A DNA stretch of 64,000 nucleotides, taken from contig NZ_AZUR01000001.1 in the NCBI RefSeq assembly GCF_000527175.1, forward strand, positions 3,621,001 to 3,685,000. The letters are read 5' to 3'. Below are positions 10,269 through 19,158 of the stretch, one piece after another. The notes beneath the pieces were generated by a model. The model was not told where the DNA came from. It saw nothing but the letters and a program-made list of their open reading frames with translations, and did no database searches. The translations under genes and the position numbers were made by a program. The stretch is from Pseudogulbenkiania sp. MAI-1 (GTDB lineage Bacteria; Pseudomonadota; Gammaproteobacteria; Burkholderiales; Chromobacteriaceae). How positions within the stretch are numbered: the stretch's first letter is position 1; every line of letters begins with the position of its first letter.

Positions 10269-10758
10269 GGAGATGGATGATACCAGTGTTCGACAGGGCA
10301 GCCTGCCCGATGAGCCCGCCACGCTAGCGTTGGGCGGGGCACTGGCGCGCGCCGTCGTCCCCGGCACCGTCATCTACCTGTGGGGCGACCTGGGCGCCGG
10401 CAAGACCACGCTCAGCCGCGGCCTGCTCGCCGGACTCGGCCACCACGGCCGGGTCAAGAGCCCGACCTATACCCTGGTGGAAAGCTACCTGCTCGCCACT
10501 CTCACGGTACACCATTTCGACCTCTACCGCTTCGCCGACCCGGAAGAGTGGGAGGATGCCGGCTTTCGCGACTATTTCGGCCCCGACACGCTCTGCCTGG
10601 TGGAGTGGCCGGACAAGGCAGAAGGCCTGCTGCCGCGCGCCGACCTGATCGTGGAACTGGCCGTCGCCGGCAGCGGTCGGAAGTATAAAATCACCGCCCA
10701 AACGGACATTGGACAGTCATGCCTCACCCGCCTTTCGATCCCGCCCGCCGCCGCCTGA
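10267..10758 (+). CDS. tsaE: tRNA threonylcarbamoyladenosine biosynthesis ATPase TsaE
   Basis: TsaE (163 aa) is the small ATPase that works with TsaB and TsaD to make t6A in tRNA. The P-loop GDLGAGKTTLSRGLL, the SPTYTLVESY stretch and the HFDLYRF and VEWPDK motifs identify it. The start at 10267 (MEMDDTS) could equally be the ATG at 10273. Its 5' end overlaps the queG start on the other strand and its 3' end overlaps amiC by 40 bases, a common tsaE-amiC pairing in proteobacteria, suggesting translational coupling. Confidence 0.95.
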   Translation: MEMDDTSVRQGSLPDEPATLALGGALARAVVPGTVIYLWGDLGAGKTTLSRGLLAGLGHHGRVKSPTYTLVESYLLATLTVHHFDLYRFADPEEWEDAGFRDYFGPDTLCLVEWPDKAEGLLPRADLIVELAVAGSGRKYKITAQTDIGQSCLTRLSIPPAAA

Positions 10759-11951
10759 TCGGCGCCGCCGCCGCGACCTTCCTGCTGACGGTCAGCCGCG
10801 TCGGCCTGGCTGCCCCGAGCCAGCTCGTCGCCCTGCGGGTCTGGCCGTCGTCCACCTACACCCGCGTCACGCTGGAAGCCAACGAGGCGCTCAAATACAA
10901 GTACTTCAGCATCCCCAACCCCGACCGGCTGGTGATCGACATCGAAGGCGTGCAACTCAACGCGGTGCTCAAGGACATCGGCAGCCAGATCAGCACCGCC
11001 GACCCGTTCATCCAGACGGCCCGTGCCGGCCAGTTCACCCCCGATACCGTGCGCATCGTGCTGGACCTGAAGTCCGACATCAAACCACAGGTGTTCACCC
11101 TGGCGCCGGTAGCGGAATACCACCACCGGCTGGTCATCGATCTCTACCCCACGGCCCAGCAGGACGACCCGCTGCTGGCGCTGCTGGAAGACTACAACAA
11201 GGGCAAGCTGGAACAGCCGCCGCTCAAGTCGAAGAACAAACCCGACAAGAGCCGCCCGATCCTGATCATGCTCGACCCAGGCCACGGCGGCGAAGACCCC
11301 GGCGCAGTCGGCCCCTCCGGCACCCGCGAGAAGGACGTGGTGCTGAAGATCGCCAAGCAGCTCAAGCGCATGATCGACGCCGAACGCAATATGAAGGCCT
11401 ACATGACGCGCGACGAGGACGTGTTCATCCCGCTTGGCGTGCGCGTGGCCAAGGCGCGCAAGCTGGGCGCCGACCTGTTCATCTCGATCCACGCCGACGC
11501 CTTCCTCAACCCCAGCGCGCGCGGTTCGTCGGTGTTCGCGCTGTCGGAGCAAGGCGCCACCAGTACCGCGGCGCGCTACCTGGCCAAGACGCAGAACGAC
11601 GCCGACCTGATCGGCGGGGTGAAGATCACCAGCAAGGACCGCTACCTGGCGCACACCCTGTTCGACCTGACCCAGACCGCCACCATCAACGACAGCCTCA
11701 AGCTCGGCAAGAGCGTGCTCAGCAAGATCGGCGAGCTCAACCGGCTACACAAGGACGAAGTGGAACAGGCCGGCTTCGCCGTGCTGAAGGCGCCGGACAT
11801 CCCGTCCATCCTGGTCGAGACCGCCTTCATCAGCAATCCGGAAGAAGAACGCCGGCTGATGGACAGCACCTTCCAGCAGAAGGTGGCCGAAAGCATCTTC
11901 GGCGGCGTACGCAGCTACTTTGCCCAAGGCGCGGCGCTGGCGCGCGTCTGA
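10719..11951 (+). CDS. amiC: N-acetylmuramoyl-L-alanine amidase, Tat-exported AmiC type
   Basis: A 410-residue periplasmic amidase that cleaves the peptide stem from septal peptidoglycan and helps daughter cells separate. The N-terminus has an arginine-rich, Tat-like signal (PARRRLIGAAAATFLL), then an AMIN domain (about residues 35-130: VALRVWPSSTYTRVTLEA) that targets the septum. The Amidase_3 domain (about 180-400) has zinc-ligand motifs MLDPGHGGEDPGAVG, a conserved Glu (REKDVV), SIHADAF and a final Glu (ILVETAFISNPEEE). It starts inside the end of tsaE. A strong bidirectional hairpin follows. Confidence 0.96.
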   Translation: MPHPPFDPARRRLIGAAAATFLLTVSRVGLAAPSQLVALRVWPSSTYTRVTLEANEALKYKYFSIPNPDRLVIDIEGVQLNAVLKDIGSQISTADPFIQTARAGQFTPDTVRIVLDLKSDIKPQVFTLAPVAEYHHRLVIDLYPTAQQDDPLLALLEDYNKGKLEQPPLKSKNKPDKSRPILIMLDPGHGGEDPGAVGPSGTREKDVVLKIAKQLKRMIDAERNMKAYMTRDEDVFIPLGVRVAKARKLGADLFISIHADAFLNPSARGSSVFALSEQGATSTAARYLAKTQNDADLIGGVKITSKDRYLAHTLFDLTQTATINDSLKLGKSVLSKIGELNRLHKDEVEQAGFAVLKAPDIPSILVETAFISNPEEERRLMDSTFQQKVAESIFGGVRSYFAQGAALARV

Positions 11952-11970
11952 GGCGTTTCGACAAGACCGC

Positions 11971-12009
11971 AAAGCACATGGCCCGCTGATGCGGGCCATG
12001 TGCTTTGTC
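11971..12009. terminator. Bidirectional hairpin between amiC and yacG
   Basis: Sixteen-base perfect arms (AAAGCACATGGCCCGC and its complement) flank a TGAT loop between convergent genes. The tails are only modestly T-rich, but the stem is exceptionally strong. Confidence 0.75.
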
Positions 12010-12024
12010 CTTAAGAAGCATTTT

Positions 12025-12219
12025 TCAGCGCAGATCGCTCGGCGGCTCACTATCCGGATGCTCTTCCTCCGCCGGCAGACGATAGCTCTCGTCCGCCCAC
12101 TGCCCCAGATCGATCAGCTTGCAGCGCTCGCTGCAAAACGGCCGGTAGCGGCTCTGCGGCTCCCAGCGCACGGCGGCACCACAGGTCGGGCAGGCGACGA
12201 TTCGTACCTTCTCGCTCAT
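12025..12219 (-). CDS. yacG: DNA gyrase inhibitor / zinc protein YacG
   Basis: A 64-residue zinc-ribbon protein of the YacG family, known in E. coli to bind GyrB and inhibit gyrase. The four ligands are seen as CPTC and FCSERC. The longer frame is trimmed to MSEKVRIVACPTCG at 12219. The stop of zapD lies inside the upstream end of the frame (zapD ends at 12228), so the two are adjacent and co-directional. The usual neighbours zapD and coaE are present. Confidence 0.93.
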   Translation of the reverse strand: MSEKVRIVACPTCGAAVRWEPQSRYRPFCSERCKLIDLGQWADESYRLPAEEEHPDSEPPSDLR

Positions 12220-12227
12220 GACGATAC

Positions 12228-12986
12228 TCAGAACTTGCAATGGGTCAGGGTGAATTCGACATCGGCCTCGGTCGGCTTGGGCCGGCTCTCGCCGGTGGCC
12301 GCGTTGATGAAGCGGATGTTCAGCGCATACTTGTTGGCCGACAGCTCCGGCAGGGCGCCGAGCGACTCGTCGAAACCGATGCGGATCAGCTGCACCACCT
12401 TGCCGCCGGACATCTGCTGGAACACCCCGCGCCGCGCCACGTACTGGTGCGACTTGCCGCCGTTGCGCAGCAGCTTGAGCAGGATGCGCGATGCCTCGGC
12501 CGTCGGCATCAGCGGCGCGGCCCAGCGCTGCAGATCGACACGGCGCTCATCCGGCTGCTTGAGCTGCCAGAGATAATACGACGGCAGGTCGAACTGGCAG
12601 GTTCCGCCGGGGATGCCGGCCCGCTGCTTGATCGCCATCAGCCACTCGTTTTCCCGCAGATGCTGGCCGAACTTGCCGGTCAGATCCAACAGATTCCCCG
12701 CCGTGCTCTCGATCTCGTCGATGACCCCTTCCAGCATGTCTTCGGACACATTCGGATTGTCGCGCAGGGCCTCGAGAATCTGCTTCTGCCGTTCCAGCTC
12801 CTGCAGCAGCTCGGCCTTGAGATCGGCGCGTGACGCCGTCTCCATCAACTCGAACAGCGTCAGGATGGCGGAATGGTGCTCGAAGGGATGATCTTGGGAA
12901 ATGAAAAAGGCCAGGCGCGCGTACAACTGCTCCAAGCGCAGCAGCATCCGAGTTTTCTCGGTAACGGGAAATTCAAAACTGATCAC
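12228..12986 (-). CDS. zapD: Cell division protein ZapD
   Basis: ZapD (252 aa) bundles FtsZ protofilaments at the division ring. The family start MISFEFPVTEKTRMLLRLE and the segments FQQMSGG and QLIRIGFD are recognisable. The protein is largely alpha-helical in its first half with a beta-rich second half. It belongs to the conserved pilB-pilC-pilD-coaE-zapD-yacG string, with a 78-base gap from coaE that may hold a promoter. Confidence 0.95.
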   Translation of the reverse strand: MISFEFPVTEKTRMLLRLEQLYARLAFFISQDHPFEHHSAILTLFELMETASRADLKAELLQELERQKQILEALRDNPNVSEDMLEGVIDEIESTAGNLLDLTGKFGQHLRENEWLMAIKQRAGIPGGTCQFDLPSYYLWQLKQPDERRVDLQRWAAPLMPTAEASRILLKLLRNGGKSHQYVARRGVFQQMSGGKVVQLIRIGFDESLGALPELSANKYALNIRFINAATGESRPKPTEADVEFTLTHCKF

Positions 12987-13064
12987 GGCACCACGGCCCT
13001 TCTAGATGGCTTTTATTGGAGTAATTGTTTGCGCCGGTCATGAAGCGGAGCGCAGTCGGCCTCA

Positions 13065-13685
13065 TCACTGGCCCCGAGCCCTGGCGAGGCTCGACAGATA
13101 ATAACGATGTTTGGCCTCGACTTGAAGCGCAAGTTCACTCAGCGTGCCGCTATTGTCAATAATATCGTCGGCGAGCTGCCGCTTGACCGCGCGCGGCATC
13201 TGCGCCGCCATGATGGAACGCACCTGCGGCTCGCTCAAGCCGTTGCGCTGCATCACCCTGGCCACCTGAACCTCTTCGTCGCAATCGATCAGCAAGCTGC
13301 GATCCACCACCTCGCGATAAGCCTGGCTTTCAAACAGCAAGGGCACCACCAGCAAGGCGTACGTCCCCTCCACCTGGGCCAGTTGGGCCAAACTGTCTTC
13401 GAGAATCAGCGGGTGCAGGATGGCCTCGAGCTCTTTCCTCGCCTCGGGCTGCTCGAACACCAGCTCGCGCATGCGCTGACGATCGAGCGCCCCGTCTGCC
13501 CGCTGAAAACCCGCCCCGAAGCGCTCCACGATCAGCGGCATCGCCCGCCCCCCGGGGGCCGTCAGGGCATGCGACAGCTCGTCGGTATCGACCACCGCCA
13601 CACCGAGATCAGCAAAACAGCGGGCAGCGGCGCTCTTGCCCGACCCGATGCCGCCGGTCAGCCCGACCACCTTAGCGGCCGCCAA
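13065..13685 (-). CDS. coaE: Dephospho-CoA kinase
   Basis: CoaE (206 aa with this start, the same as E. coli) phosphorylates dephospho-CoA in the last step of coenzyme A synthesis. The P-loop VGLTGGIGSGKSAAA, DTDELSHALTAPGG and VVPLLFES are family motifs. No ATG precedes the P-loop at the right distance. The likely start is TTG at 13685, with GGGTGG 4 bases upstream, overlapping the last codons of pilD by 14 bases. A GTG at 13670 is the alternative. The non-ATG start inside pilD suggests coupled, low-level translation. Confidence 0.95.
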   Translation of the reverse strand: MAAAKVVGLTGGIGSGKSAAARCFADLGVAVVDTDELSHALTAPGGRAMPLIVERFGAGFQRADGALDRQRMRELVFEQPEARKELEAILHPLILEDSLAQLAQVEGTYALLVVPLLFESQAYREVVDRSLLIDCDEEVQVARVMQRNGLSEPQVRSIMAAQMPRAVKRQLADDIIDNSGTLSELALQVEAKHRYYLSSLARARGQ

Positions 13686-14538
13686 GGTACCACCCGACAA
13701 TCTGTTCTCCCCACAGCAAGGCGATCCACCCCGCCAACGCCAGGTAGGGCCCGAACGGCAAATGCTGCCCACGGCCCAAGCGGGCCAGCAGGATCATGGC
13801 GATGCCGAACACGGCCCCCACCAGCGAAGACAGCAGGATCACCAGCGGCAGCATCTTCCAGCCGAGCCAGGCACCCAGCGCCGCCAGCAGCTTGAAGTCG
13901 CCGTAACCCATGCCCTCCTTGCCCGTCACCAGCTTGAACAGCCAGAAGATCAGCCACAGCGACGCATAGCCCGCCATGGCACCGATCACCGCCTCGTCGA
14001 GCGGCACGCGTCCGCCCAACAGACTGAACAGCAAGCCCCCCCACAACAAGGGCAGGGTCAGCGAGTCCGGCAACAACTGGGTATCGGCATCGATGAACGC
14101 CAAGGCGATCAGCGTCGCGGTCAGGGCGGCGTAGCCCAGCAGATCGAGCGTCCAGCCGAAACGGTAGGCCAGTGCCGCGAACATCAGACCGCACATCAAC
14201 TCCACCAGCGGATAACGCCGCGCGATCGTCGCCCCGCAGTTCCCGCACCGCCCGCGCAACAGCAGGAAGCTCAACACCGGGATATTCTGCCAGGCCCGCA
14301 CCGGTGCCTGGCACGAAGGGCAATGCGAGGCCGGCGTCAGCAGGTTGAAGCGCGGTCCCTCCTCCGCCGGCTGACCGCTCAACAACGCACACTCCTGCTG
14401 CCACTCCCGCTCCAGCATCTTGGGCAGGCGGTGGATCACCACGTTCAGGAAACTGCCCACCAGCAAACCCAGCAAGGCCACCACCCCGGTCATCAACACC
14501 GGGTTGGCCGACAGTACCTCATCCATCTCCGTCATCAT
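13672..14538 (-). CDS. pilD: Type IV prepilin leader peptidase / N-methyltransferase
   Basis: PilD (288 aa) cleaves type IV prepilins and pseudopilins at the inner membrane and methylates the new N-terminus. The cytoplasmic zinc-type loop CPSC...CGNC is present, as are the two catalytic aspartates in DADTQLLPD and GYGDFK. About eight hydrophobic segments are visible. The ATG at 14538 overlaps the pilC stop (TGATG); ATGs at 14535 and 14526 are alternatives. It is the third gene of pilBCD. Confidence 0.96.
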   Translation of the reverse strand: MMTEMDEVLSANPVLMTGVVALLGLLVGSFLNVVIHRLPKMLEREWQQECALLSGQPAEEGPRFNLLTPASHCPSCQAPVRAWQNIPVLSFLLLRGRCGNCGATIARRYPLVELMCGLMFAALAYRFGWTLDLLGYAALTATLIALAFIDADTQLLPDSLTLPLLWGGLLFSLLGGRVPLDEAVIGAMAGYASLWLIFWLFKLVTGKEGMGYGDFKLLAALGAWLGWKMLPLVILLSSLVGAVFGIAMILLARLGRGQHLPFGPYLALAGWIALLWGEQIVGWYLGGR

Positions 14539-15764
14539 CAACCGACCACCTGCCCCATCTTGAAGATCGGCATGTACATGGCGATCACCAGGCCGCCGAT
14601 CAGCACCCCCAGAACGATCATGATGACCGGCTCCAGCAGACTGGACATCGCCGCCACCGCATTATCGACTTCTTCCTCGTAGAAATCCGCCACCTTCTCG
14701 AGCATGTGGTCAAGCGAGCCCGACTCCTCGCCGATCGCCGTCATCTGCATCACCATATTGGGGAACAAATTGGTGCGCTGCATGGCGAAACTGAGGCTGG
14801 AACCGATACTGACCTCCGACTGGATGCGCTTGGTCGCCTCAACGTAAACCTGGTTGCCGGAAGCCCCCCCCACCGAATCCAGCGCCTCCACCAGCGGCAC
14901 CCCGGCCGTGAACATGGTGGCCAACGTGCGCGCCCAGCGAGCGATGGTCGCCTTCTGCACCACCTCGCCCAGCACCGGCAGCTTGAGCAGCAAGCGGTCG
15001 ACCTGTTCCTGGAACTTGGGCGAACGCTTGAAGAAGAACATGGCGCCGAAGATGCCCCCGAAGACGACGGCAAAGATCAACCACCAATAGCTGACGAAGG
15101 CATCGGACAGCCAGATGACGAACAGCGTCGGCGCCGGCAGATCGGCACCGAAACTGGAAAACAGATCCTTGAACGCCGGAATCACGTACAACATGATGAT
15201 GGTGGTGATGATGAAGGCGGTGGCGATAATGGCCGAGGGATAGATCATCGCCGATTTGATCTTGCCCTTGATCGCCATGATTTTTTCGCGGTAGGTCGCC
15301 AGCTTGTCCAGCAGCGAATCCAGCACCCCGCCGGTCTCCCCGGCGGCAATCAGGTTGCAGAACAGCTTGTCGAAGTACAACGGGCGCTTGCGAAAGGCCT
15401 CGGCCAGCGACATGCCGGTTTCCACATCGGCGCGCACCTCCAGCAGCATCTTGGTCACGGCCGGGTTGCTATGGCCCTTGGCCGAGATATCGAAGGCCTG
15501 CAACAGCGGCACCCCGGCCTTCATCATCGTGGCCAGCTGACGGGTAAACAGCGTGATGTCGCGCTCGGTGATGCGCCGCCCGAACCCCGCCTTGCGCTTC
15601 TTCAGCTTCAGCACCGTGATGCCCTGACGCCGCAACTGGGCCTTGGCCACCATTTCGGACTCGGCGCGCATCTCCCCCCGCACCACCTTACCGGTACGGT
15701 CCTTGCCTTCCCACTCCCAGATGTGGACCGCCGCCGTGGGCAGTTTCTTTGTCAGCGTCGCCAT
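14538..15764 (-). CDS. pilC: Type IV pilus inner-membrane platform protein PilC
   Basis: PilC (408 aa) is the inner-membrane core of the pilus machine, linking the PilB motor to the fibre. It has two T2SSF domains, seen in FTRQLATMMKAGVPLLQAFD (about residue 70) and the repeat RWARTLATMFTAGVPLVEALD (about 275). Three membrane helices include IIATAFIITTIIMLYVIPAF and the C-terminal MIVLGVLIGGLVIAMYMPIF. It sits 22 bases after pilB and overlaps pilD, so the three are one operon. Confidence 0.97.
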   Translation of the reverse strand: MATLTKKLPTAAVHIWEWEGKDRTGKVVRGEMRAESEMVAKAQLRRQGITVLKLKKRKAGFGRRITERDITLFTRQLATMMKAGVPLLQAFDISAKGHSNPAVTKMLLEVRADVETGMSLAEAFRKRPLYFDKLFCNLIAAGETGGVLDSLLDKLATYREKIMAIKGKIKSAMIYPSAIIATAFIITTIIMLYVIPAFKDLFSSFGADLPAPTLFVIWLSDAFVSYWWLIFAVVFGGIFGAMFFFKRSPKFQEQVDRLLLKLPVLGEVVQKATIARWARTLATMFTAGVPLVEALDSVGGASGNQVYVEATKRIQSEVSIGSSLSFAMQRTNLFPNMVMQMTAIGEESGSLDHMLEKVADFYEEEVDNAVAAMSSLLEPVIMIVLGVLIGGLVIAMYMPIFKMGQVVG

Positions 15765-15786
15765 GGCGTCTCACTTCCCTGCAGTA

Positions 15787-17496
15787 TTATTCGTTGGTGA
15801 CGGCTTCGATTTCCGCCAGCGAGGTGATTCCCTGCTTCACCTTGAGCAGACCGGCATGGCGCAGATCGACCATGCCCTCCTGGCGCGCCAGATCGGCGAT
15901 ATCTACCGCCGTGCCGTTTTTCATGATAAGCCGAGTCATGGCATCGGTGATGGGCATCACCTCATAAATGCCCACCCGCCCGCGGTAGCCCGAATCGCGG
16001 CACTCGCGGCACCCCACCGGGCCATACGCCTGCCAGCTGCCGTCCAGTTCCTCCTCTCGGTAGCCGGCACGCAGCAAGGCCTCCCGCGGGATGTCCATCG
16101 GCTTCTTGCAGTGATTGCACAGACGTCTGGCCAGACGCTGTGCCATGATCAGCAGCACCGAACTGGCCACGTTGAACGGCGCCACCCCCATGTTCAGCAA
16201 CCGCGTCAGCGTGGCGGGAGCGTTGTTGGTGTGCAGCGTGGAAAACACCATGTGACCGGTCTGCGCCGCCTTGATGGCGATATCGGCGGTCTCGAAGTCG
16301 CGTATCTCGCCCACCATGATCACGTCCGGGTCCTGGCGCAGAAAGGCCTTCAGCGCGGACGAGAAGGTCAAGCCGGCACGCTCGTTGACGTTGACCTGGT
16401 TGATCCCCGGCAGGTTGATTTCGACCGGGTCCTCCGCCGTGGAGATATTGGTGTCCGGTTTGTTGAGGATGTTCAGGCAGGTATACAACGACACCGTCTT
16501 GCCGCTGCCGGTCGGGCCGGTGACCAGCACCATGCCGTAGGGTCGGGCGATGGCCTCCAGCAGCATGGCCTTCTGCTCCGGCTCGAACCCCAACTGCTCG
16601 ATATTCAGCGTGGCCGCCGACTGGTCGAGGATACGCATCACGATCTTCTCGCCGAACAGCGTCGGCAGCGTGCTGACCCGGAAATCGATGGCACGCGTCT
16701 TGGACAGCACCAGCTTCAAGCGCCCATCCTGCGGCACGCGCTTCTCGGAAATATCCAGCCGCGAGATCACCTTGATGCGCGAAGCGATCTTCTCCTTCAA
16801 CAGCAAGGGCGGCTGTGCCACTTCCTTGAGCACGCCGTCGACCCGGTAGCGGATGCGGTAGTATTTCTCGTACGGCTCGAAATGAACGTCCGACGCGCCG
16901 CCGTTGATCGCATCCAGCAACACCTTGTGGATGAACTTGACTACCGGCGCATCGTCCACCTCGGTCTGGGCGACGGTTTTTTCCGGCTCGGCATCCGGGT
17001 CGGCGAACTCCAGGTCACCGAAATCCTCGTCCACCAACGCCTTGATCGCAGCGGTCCCGTCAGTCTTGTAACTGCCGATCAGCTTGCCCAGCTTGTCGTC
17101 CTCCACCACCACCACCTCGACTGACAAACTGGTCTTGAAGGTGATGGCGTGGAAGGCCGAGGTCTGGGTCGGATCGGACGTGCCAATGAACAGCCGGCTG
17201 CCTCGCTTGTAGAGCGGCAACAAGCGGCGGCTGCCGATCAACTCCTCGTCGACAAGGCCCTGCGGTAGCTGCTCGGGCTCGACGGCGGCCAGATCCAGCA
17301 ATGGAAAGCCGAAGACCTGCGAGGCAAAGGTCGCCACCTCCAGCGCCGTCATTTTCTTGCTGAGGATGAGCTGCTCGACGAAACTGATCGATGAGCTTTG
17401 CGCTTGGCGCTGGATCGCCTCGGCGTCCTGCAGCAGCAGGCTGTTGTGTTGCACCAGGGCACGGCCGAGGCCGGAAACGCCTGCAGAAACTTCCAT
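15787..17496 (-). CDS. pilB: Type IV pilus extension ATPase PilB
   Basis: PilB (569 aa; PilF in Neisseria naming) powers pilus extension. An N-terminal T2SSE_N-type domain (about residues 50-140) precedes the ATPase core. The core has Walker A GPTGSGKTVS, an Asp box, Walker B-like VGEIRDFETADIA and a tetracysteine zinc site (CNHC then CREC). The ATG at 17496 has AGGA 6 bases upstream; the 51 extra upstream codons of the open frame lack family character. It leads the pilB-pilC-pilD-coaE cluster. Confidence 0.97.
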   Translation of the reverse strand: MEVSAGVSGLGRALVQHNSLLLQDAEAIQRQAQSSSISFVEQLILSKKMTALEVATFASQVFGFPLLDLAAVEPEQLPQGLVDEELIGSRRLLPLYKRGSRLFIGTSDPTQTSAFHAITFKTSLSVEVVVVEDDKLGKLIGSYKTDGTAAIKALVDEDFGDLEFADPDAEPEKTVAQTEVDDAPVVKFIHKVLLDAINGGASDVHFEPYEKYYRIRYRVDGVLKEVAQPPLLLKEKIASRIKVISRLDISEKRVPQDGRLKLVLSKTRAIDFRVSTLPTLFGEKIVMRILDQSAATLNIEQLGFEPEQKAMLLEAIARPYGMVLVTGPTGSGKTVSLYTCLNILNKPDTNISTAEDPVEINLPGINQVNVNERAGLTFSSALKAFLRQDPDVIMVGEIRDFETADIAIKAAQTGHMVFSTLHTNNAPATLTRLLNMGVAPFNVASSVLLIMAQRLARRLCNHCKKPMDIPREALLRAGYREEELDGSWQAYGPVGCRECRDSGYRGRVGIYEVMPITDAMTRLIMKNGTAVDIADLARQEGMVDLRHAGLLKVKQGITSLAEIEAVTNE

Positions 17497-17712
17497 AACG
17501 TTCCTTGTTCGAACGACGCGATCATCTGCCCGCTCATCGTCACCACCTACCCGCAGCACGATGACAGCGGCACACTCCGGACTGTAGCGCAAATCCACCC
17601 GGCCTGCATGAAACGGCCAGGAGAAAGGCACGACCAGTACGCCGCTCACTCAGGCAATCAAGCAAGATCCGGCGAGCCGTGGTCGATGGCATTCTACGCA
17701 AGCAATAGGCAT

Positions 17713-17739
17713 GAAAAAAGGCCGCTTGCGCGGCCTTTT
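17713..17739 (-). terminator. Intrinsic terminator of the porin gene
   Basis: Arms AAGGCCGC and GCGGCCTT with a 4-base loop, followed on the minus strand by a T run, lie 24 bases after the porin stop. A-rich and T-rich flanks make it potentially bidirectional. Confidence 0.85.
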
Positions 17740-17763
17740 CGGCAATCTGTAAGGGCTTACAGA

Positions 17764-18774
17764 TTAGAAGGAGTGAACGGCGTTCACACCGAAGGCGCGG
17801 ATGTCATCCGAGGAGCCGCCGTCGAAGTTCAGCTTGCCATACTGGGCGCCCAGCACGGTGCGCTTGGACAGGGCGTAGTCAACGCCAACCACGTACTGCT
17901 TGTAACCGGTGTCGGACTCTTTGTCGCCGTCAACCTTTACGTCCCAGCCCTTGGCCAGCGACAGTTTCGGGGTCAGCGCGCCCATGGTGTAGGCCACGGT
18001 CAGCACGGCTTCGCGGTCCTTGACTTCGTCGCCAGCAACTGCGGAACCAATGTTGAAGGCAAGAGAGTCGCCAGCAGCAGTCACGTAGCTCTTGGTCTGC
18101 TGGTAGCCCACGGCCACCAGCAGGTTGTTGGCGCTGTAGCCGGCTTCTACGCGGTGGCTCTGGTTGTCCTTGTCAGCGGCCGGATTTTGGCTGTTCTGAC
18201 GGAGGTAGCTGTACTTGGCGAAGAAGGCGTCGAACTTGTAGCCCAGGCCCAGGTTCCAGGTATCCTTGTTCACACCAGCGGTTTCGTCAGCGCCGTACAA
18301 CACGGTGGCGTTGAAGCCAGCGAATTCCGGGCTGTCGTAACGCACGGCGTTGTTTACGCGGCCGTCGTTGCGGGTGAAGGTCCCCAGACCCATGGCATTG
18401 TTGCCGTACTCGTACGGGTCAACGTCTTCCATGTCGGAGTTCTGGAAGGTGCTCAGACGGCCGAACTTCACCTTACCGAAGTCGCCTTGGAAGCCCAAGA
18501 AGCTGTCACGCGACGCCCAAGTACCGCCAGCGGCGCCCTTGTCGTCGATCGACACCTTCTGCTCGACCTGCCAGATGGCCTTCAGGCCGTTGCCCAGATC
18601 TTCGGAGCCCTTGAAACCGATACGAGTGCCGATATCGTCGATGCGGTTAACGGAGGAAGAGTCGCCTTCCTTCACGTTTTCCACACCCATCTTGATCTTG
18701 CCGTACAGGGTCACGTCGGCCATGGCGGCAACCGGCAGGGCGGCCAGAGCAACAGCGATCAGCTTTTTGTTCAT
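17764..18774 (-). CDS. Gram-negative porin (Neisseria/Comamonas type)
   Basis: A 336-residue outer-membrane trimeric porin for passive solute entry. The signal peptide MNKKLIAVALAALPVAAMA is followed by the mature start DVTLYGKIK, typical of betaproteobacterial porins. Alternating amphipathic strands run through the protein, and it ends in the C-terminal Phe (NAVHSF) needed for outer-membrane insertion. AAGGAAG precedes the ATG. A good sigma-70 promoter lies about 115 bases upstream and a terminator follows, so it is a single-gene unit and probably highly expressed. Ion selectivity cannot be judged. Confidence 0.95.
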   Translation of the reverse strand: MNKKLIAVALAALPVAAMADVTLYGKIKMGVENVKEGDSSSVNRIDDIGTRIGFKGSEDLGNGLKAIWQVEQKVSIDDKGAAGGTWASRDSFLGFQGDFGKVKFGRLSTFQNSDMEDVDPYEYGNNAMGLGTFTRNDGRVNNAVRYDSPEFAGFNATVLYGADETAGVNKDTWNLGLGYKFDAFFAKYSYLRQNSQNPAADKDNQSHRVEAGYSANNLLVAVGYQQTKSYVTAAGDSLAFNIGSAVAGDEVKDREAVLTVAYTMGALTPKLSLAKGWDVKVDGDKESDTGYKQYVVGVDYALSKRTVLGAQYGKLNFDGGSSDDIRAFGVNAVHSF

Positions 18775-19158
18775 CGCGTTCTTCCTTGTTTAAGTCAGTT
18801 GGGTTTGTCCGGTTCCAGGCCGCCTTGAGAGCAGGCCGGTCCGAACATTTCTGCACCACCGATTACTTCCGGCGATTTCTGTCGAGACTATAAATCTGGC
18901 GTTGCGAAAATACAAAATCGCGTTGCAAACCCATCAAGTCCGGTTTGACGGGCATGCAACAAAAAACAGCAAGTCATTGTTTTTATTTAAAAAATAAGGA
19001 ACGTGACTTTGTTGTCAATTTGCCACAATGCCACCAGTTATGACAAAAACTGTTGCAAAAAAGTCACTCCATGCATTCCCGGCCGTGGCGATGAGCACAT
19101 GGCATCCGGATCAAAGAGACGACAAAATAGCACCATCCCCTCCTAACCCTTCCCTGCC
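18775..19158. other. 384-bp AT-rich spacer between porin and photolyase genes
   Basis: This spacer separates two divergent genes. It holds the porin promoter (18887-18915). The middle (about 18960-19060) is unusually AT-rich for the window and probably carries the photolyase promoter, but I see no clear -35/-10 pair for it. No gene is visible. Confidence 0.6.
18887..18915 (-). promoter_or_regulatory. Sigma-70-type promoter of the porin gene
   Basis: Reading leftwards: TTGTAT (18910-18915), 17-base spacer, TATAGT (18887-18892). This gives a leader of about 105 bases before the porin ATG. Confidence 0.65.
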
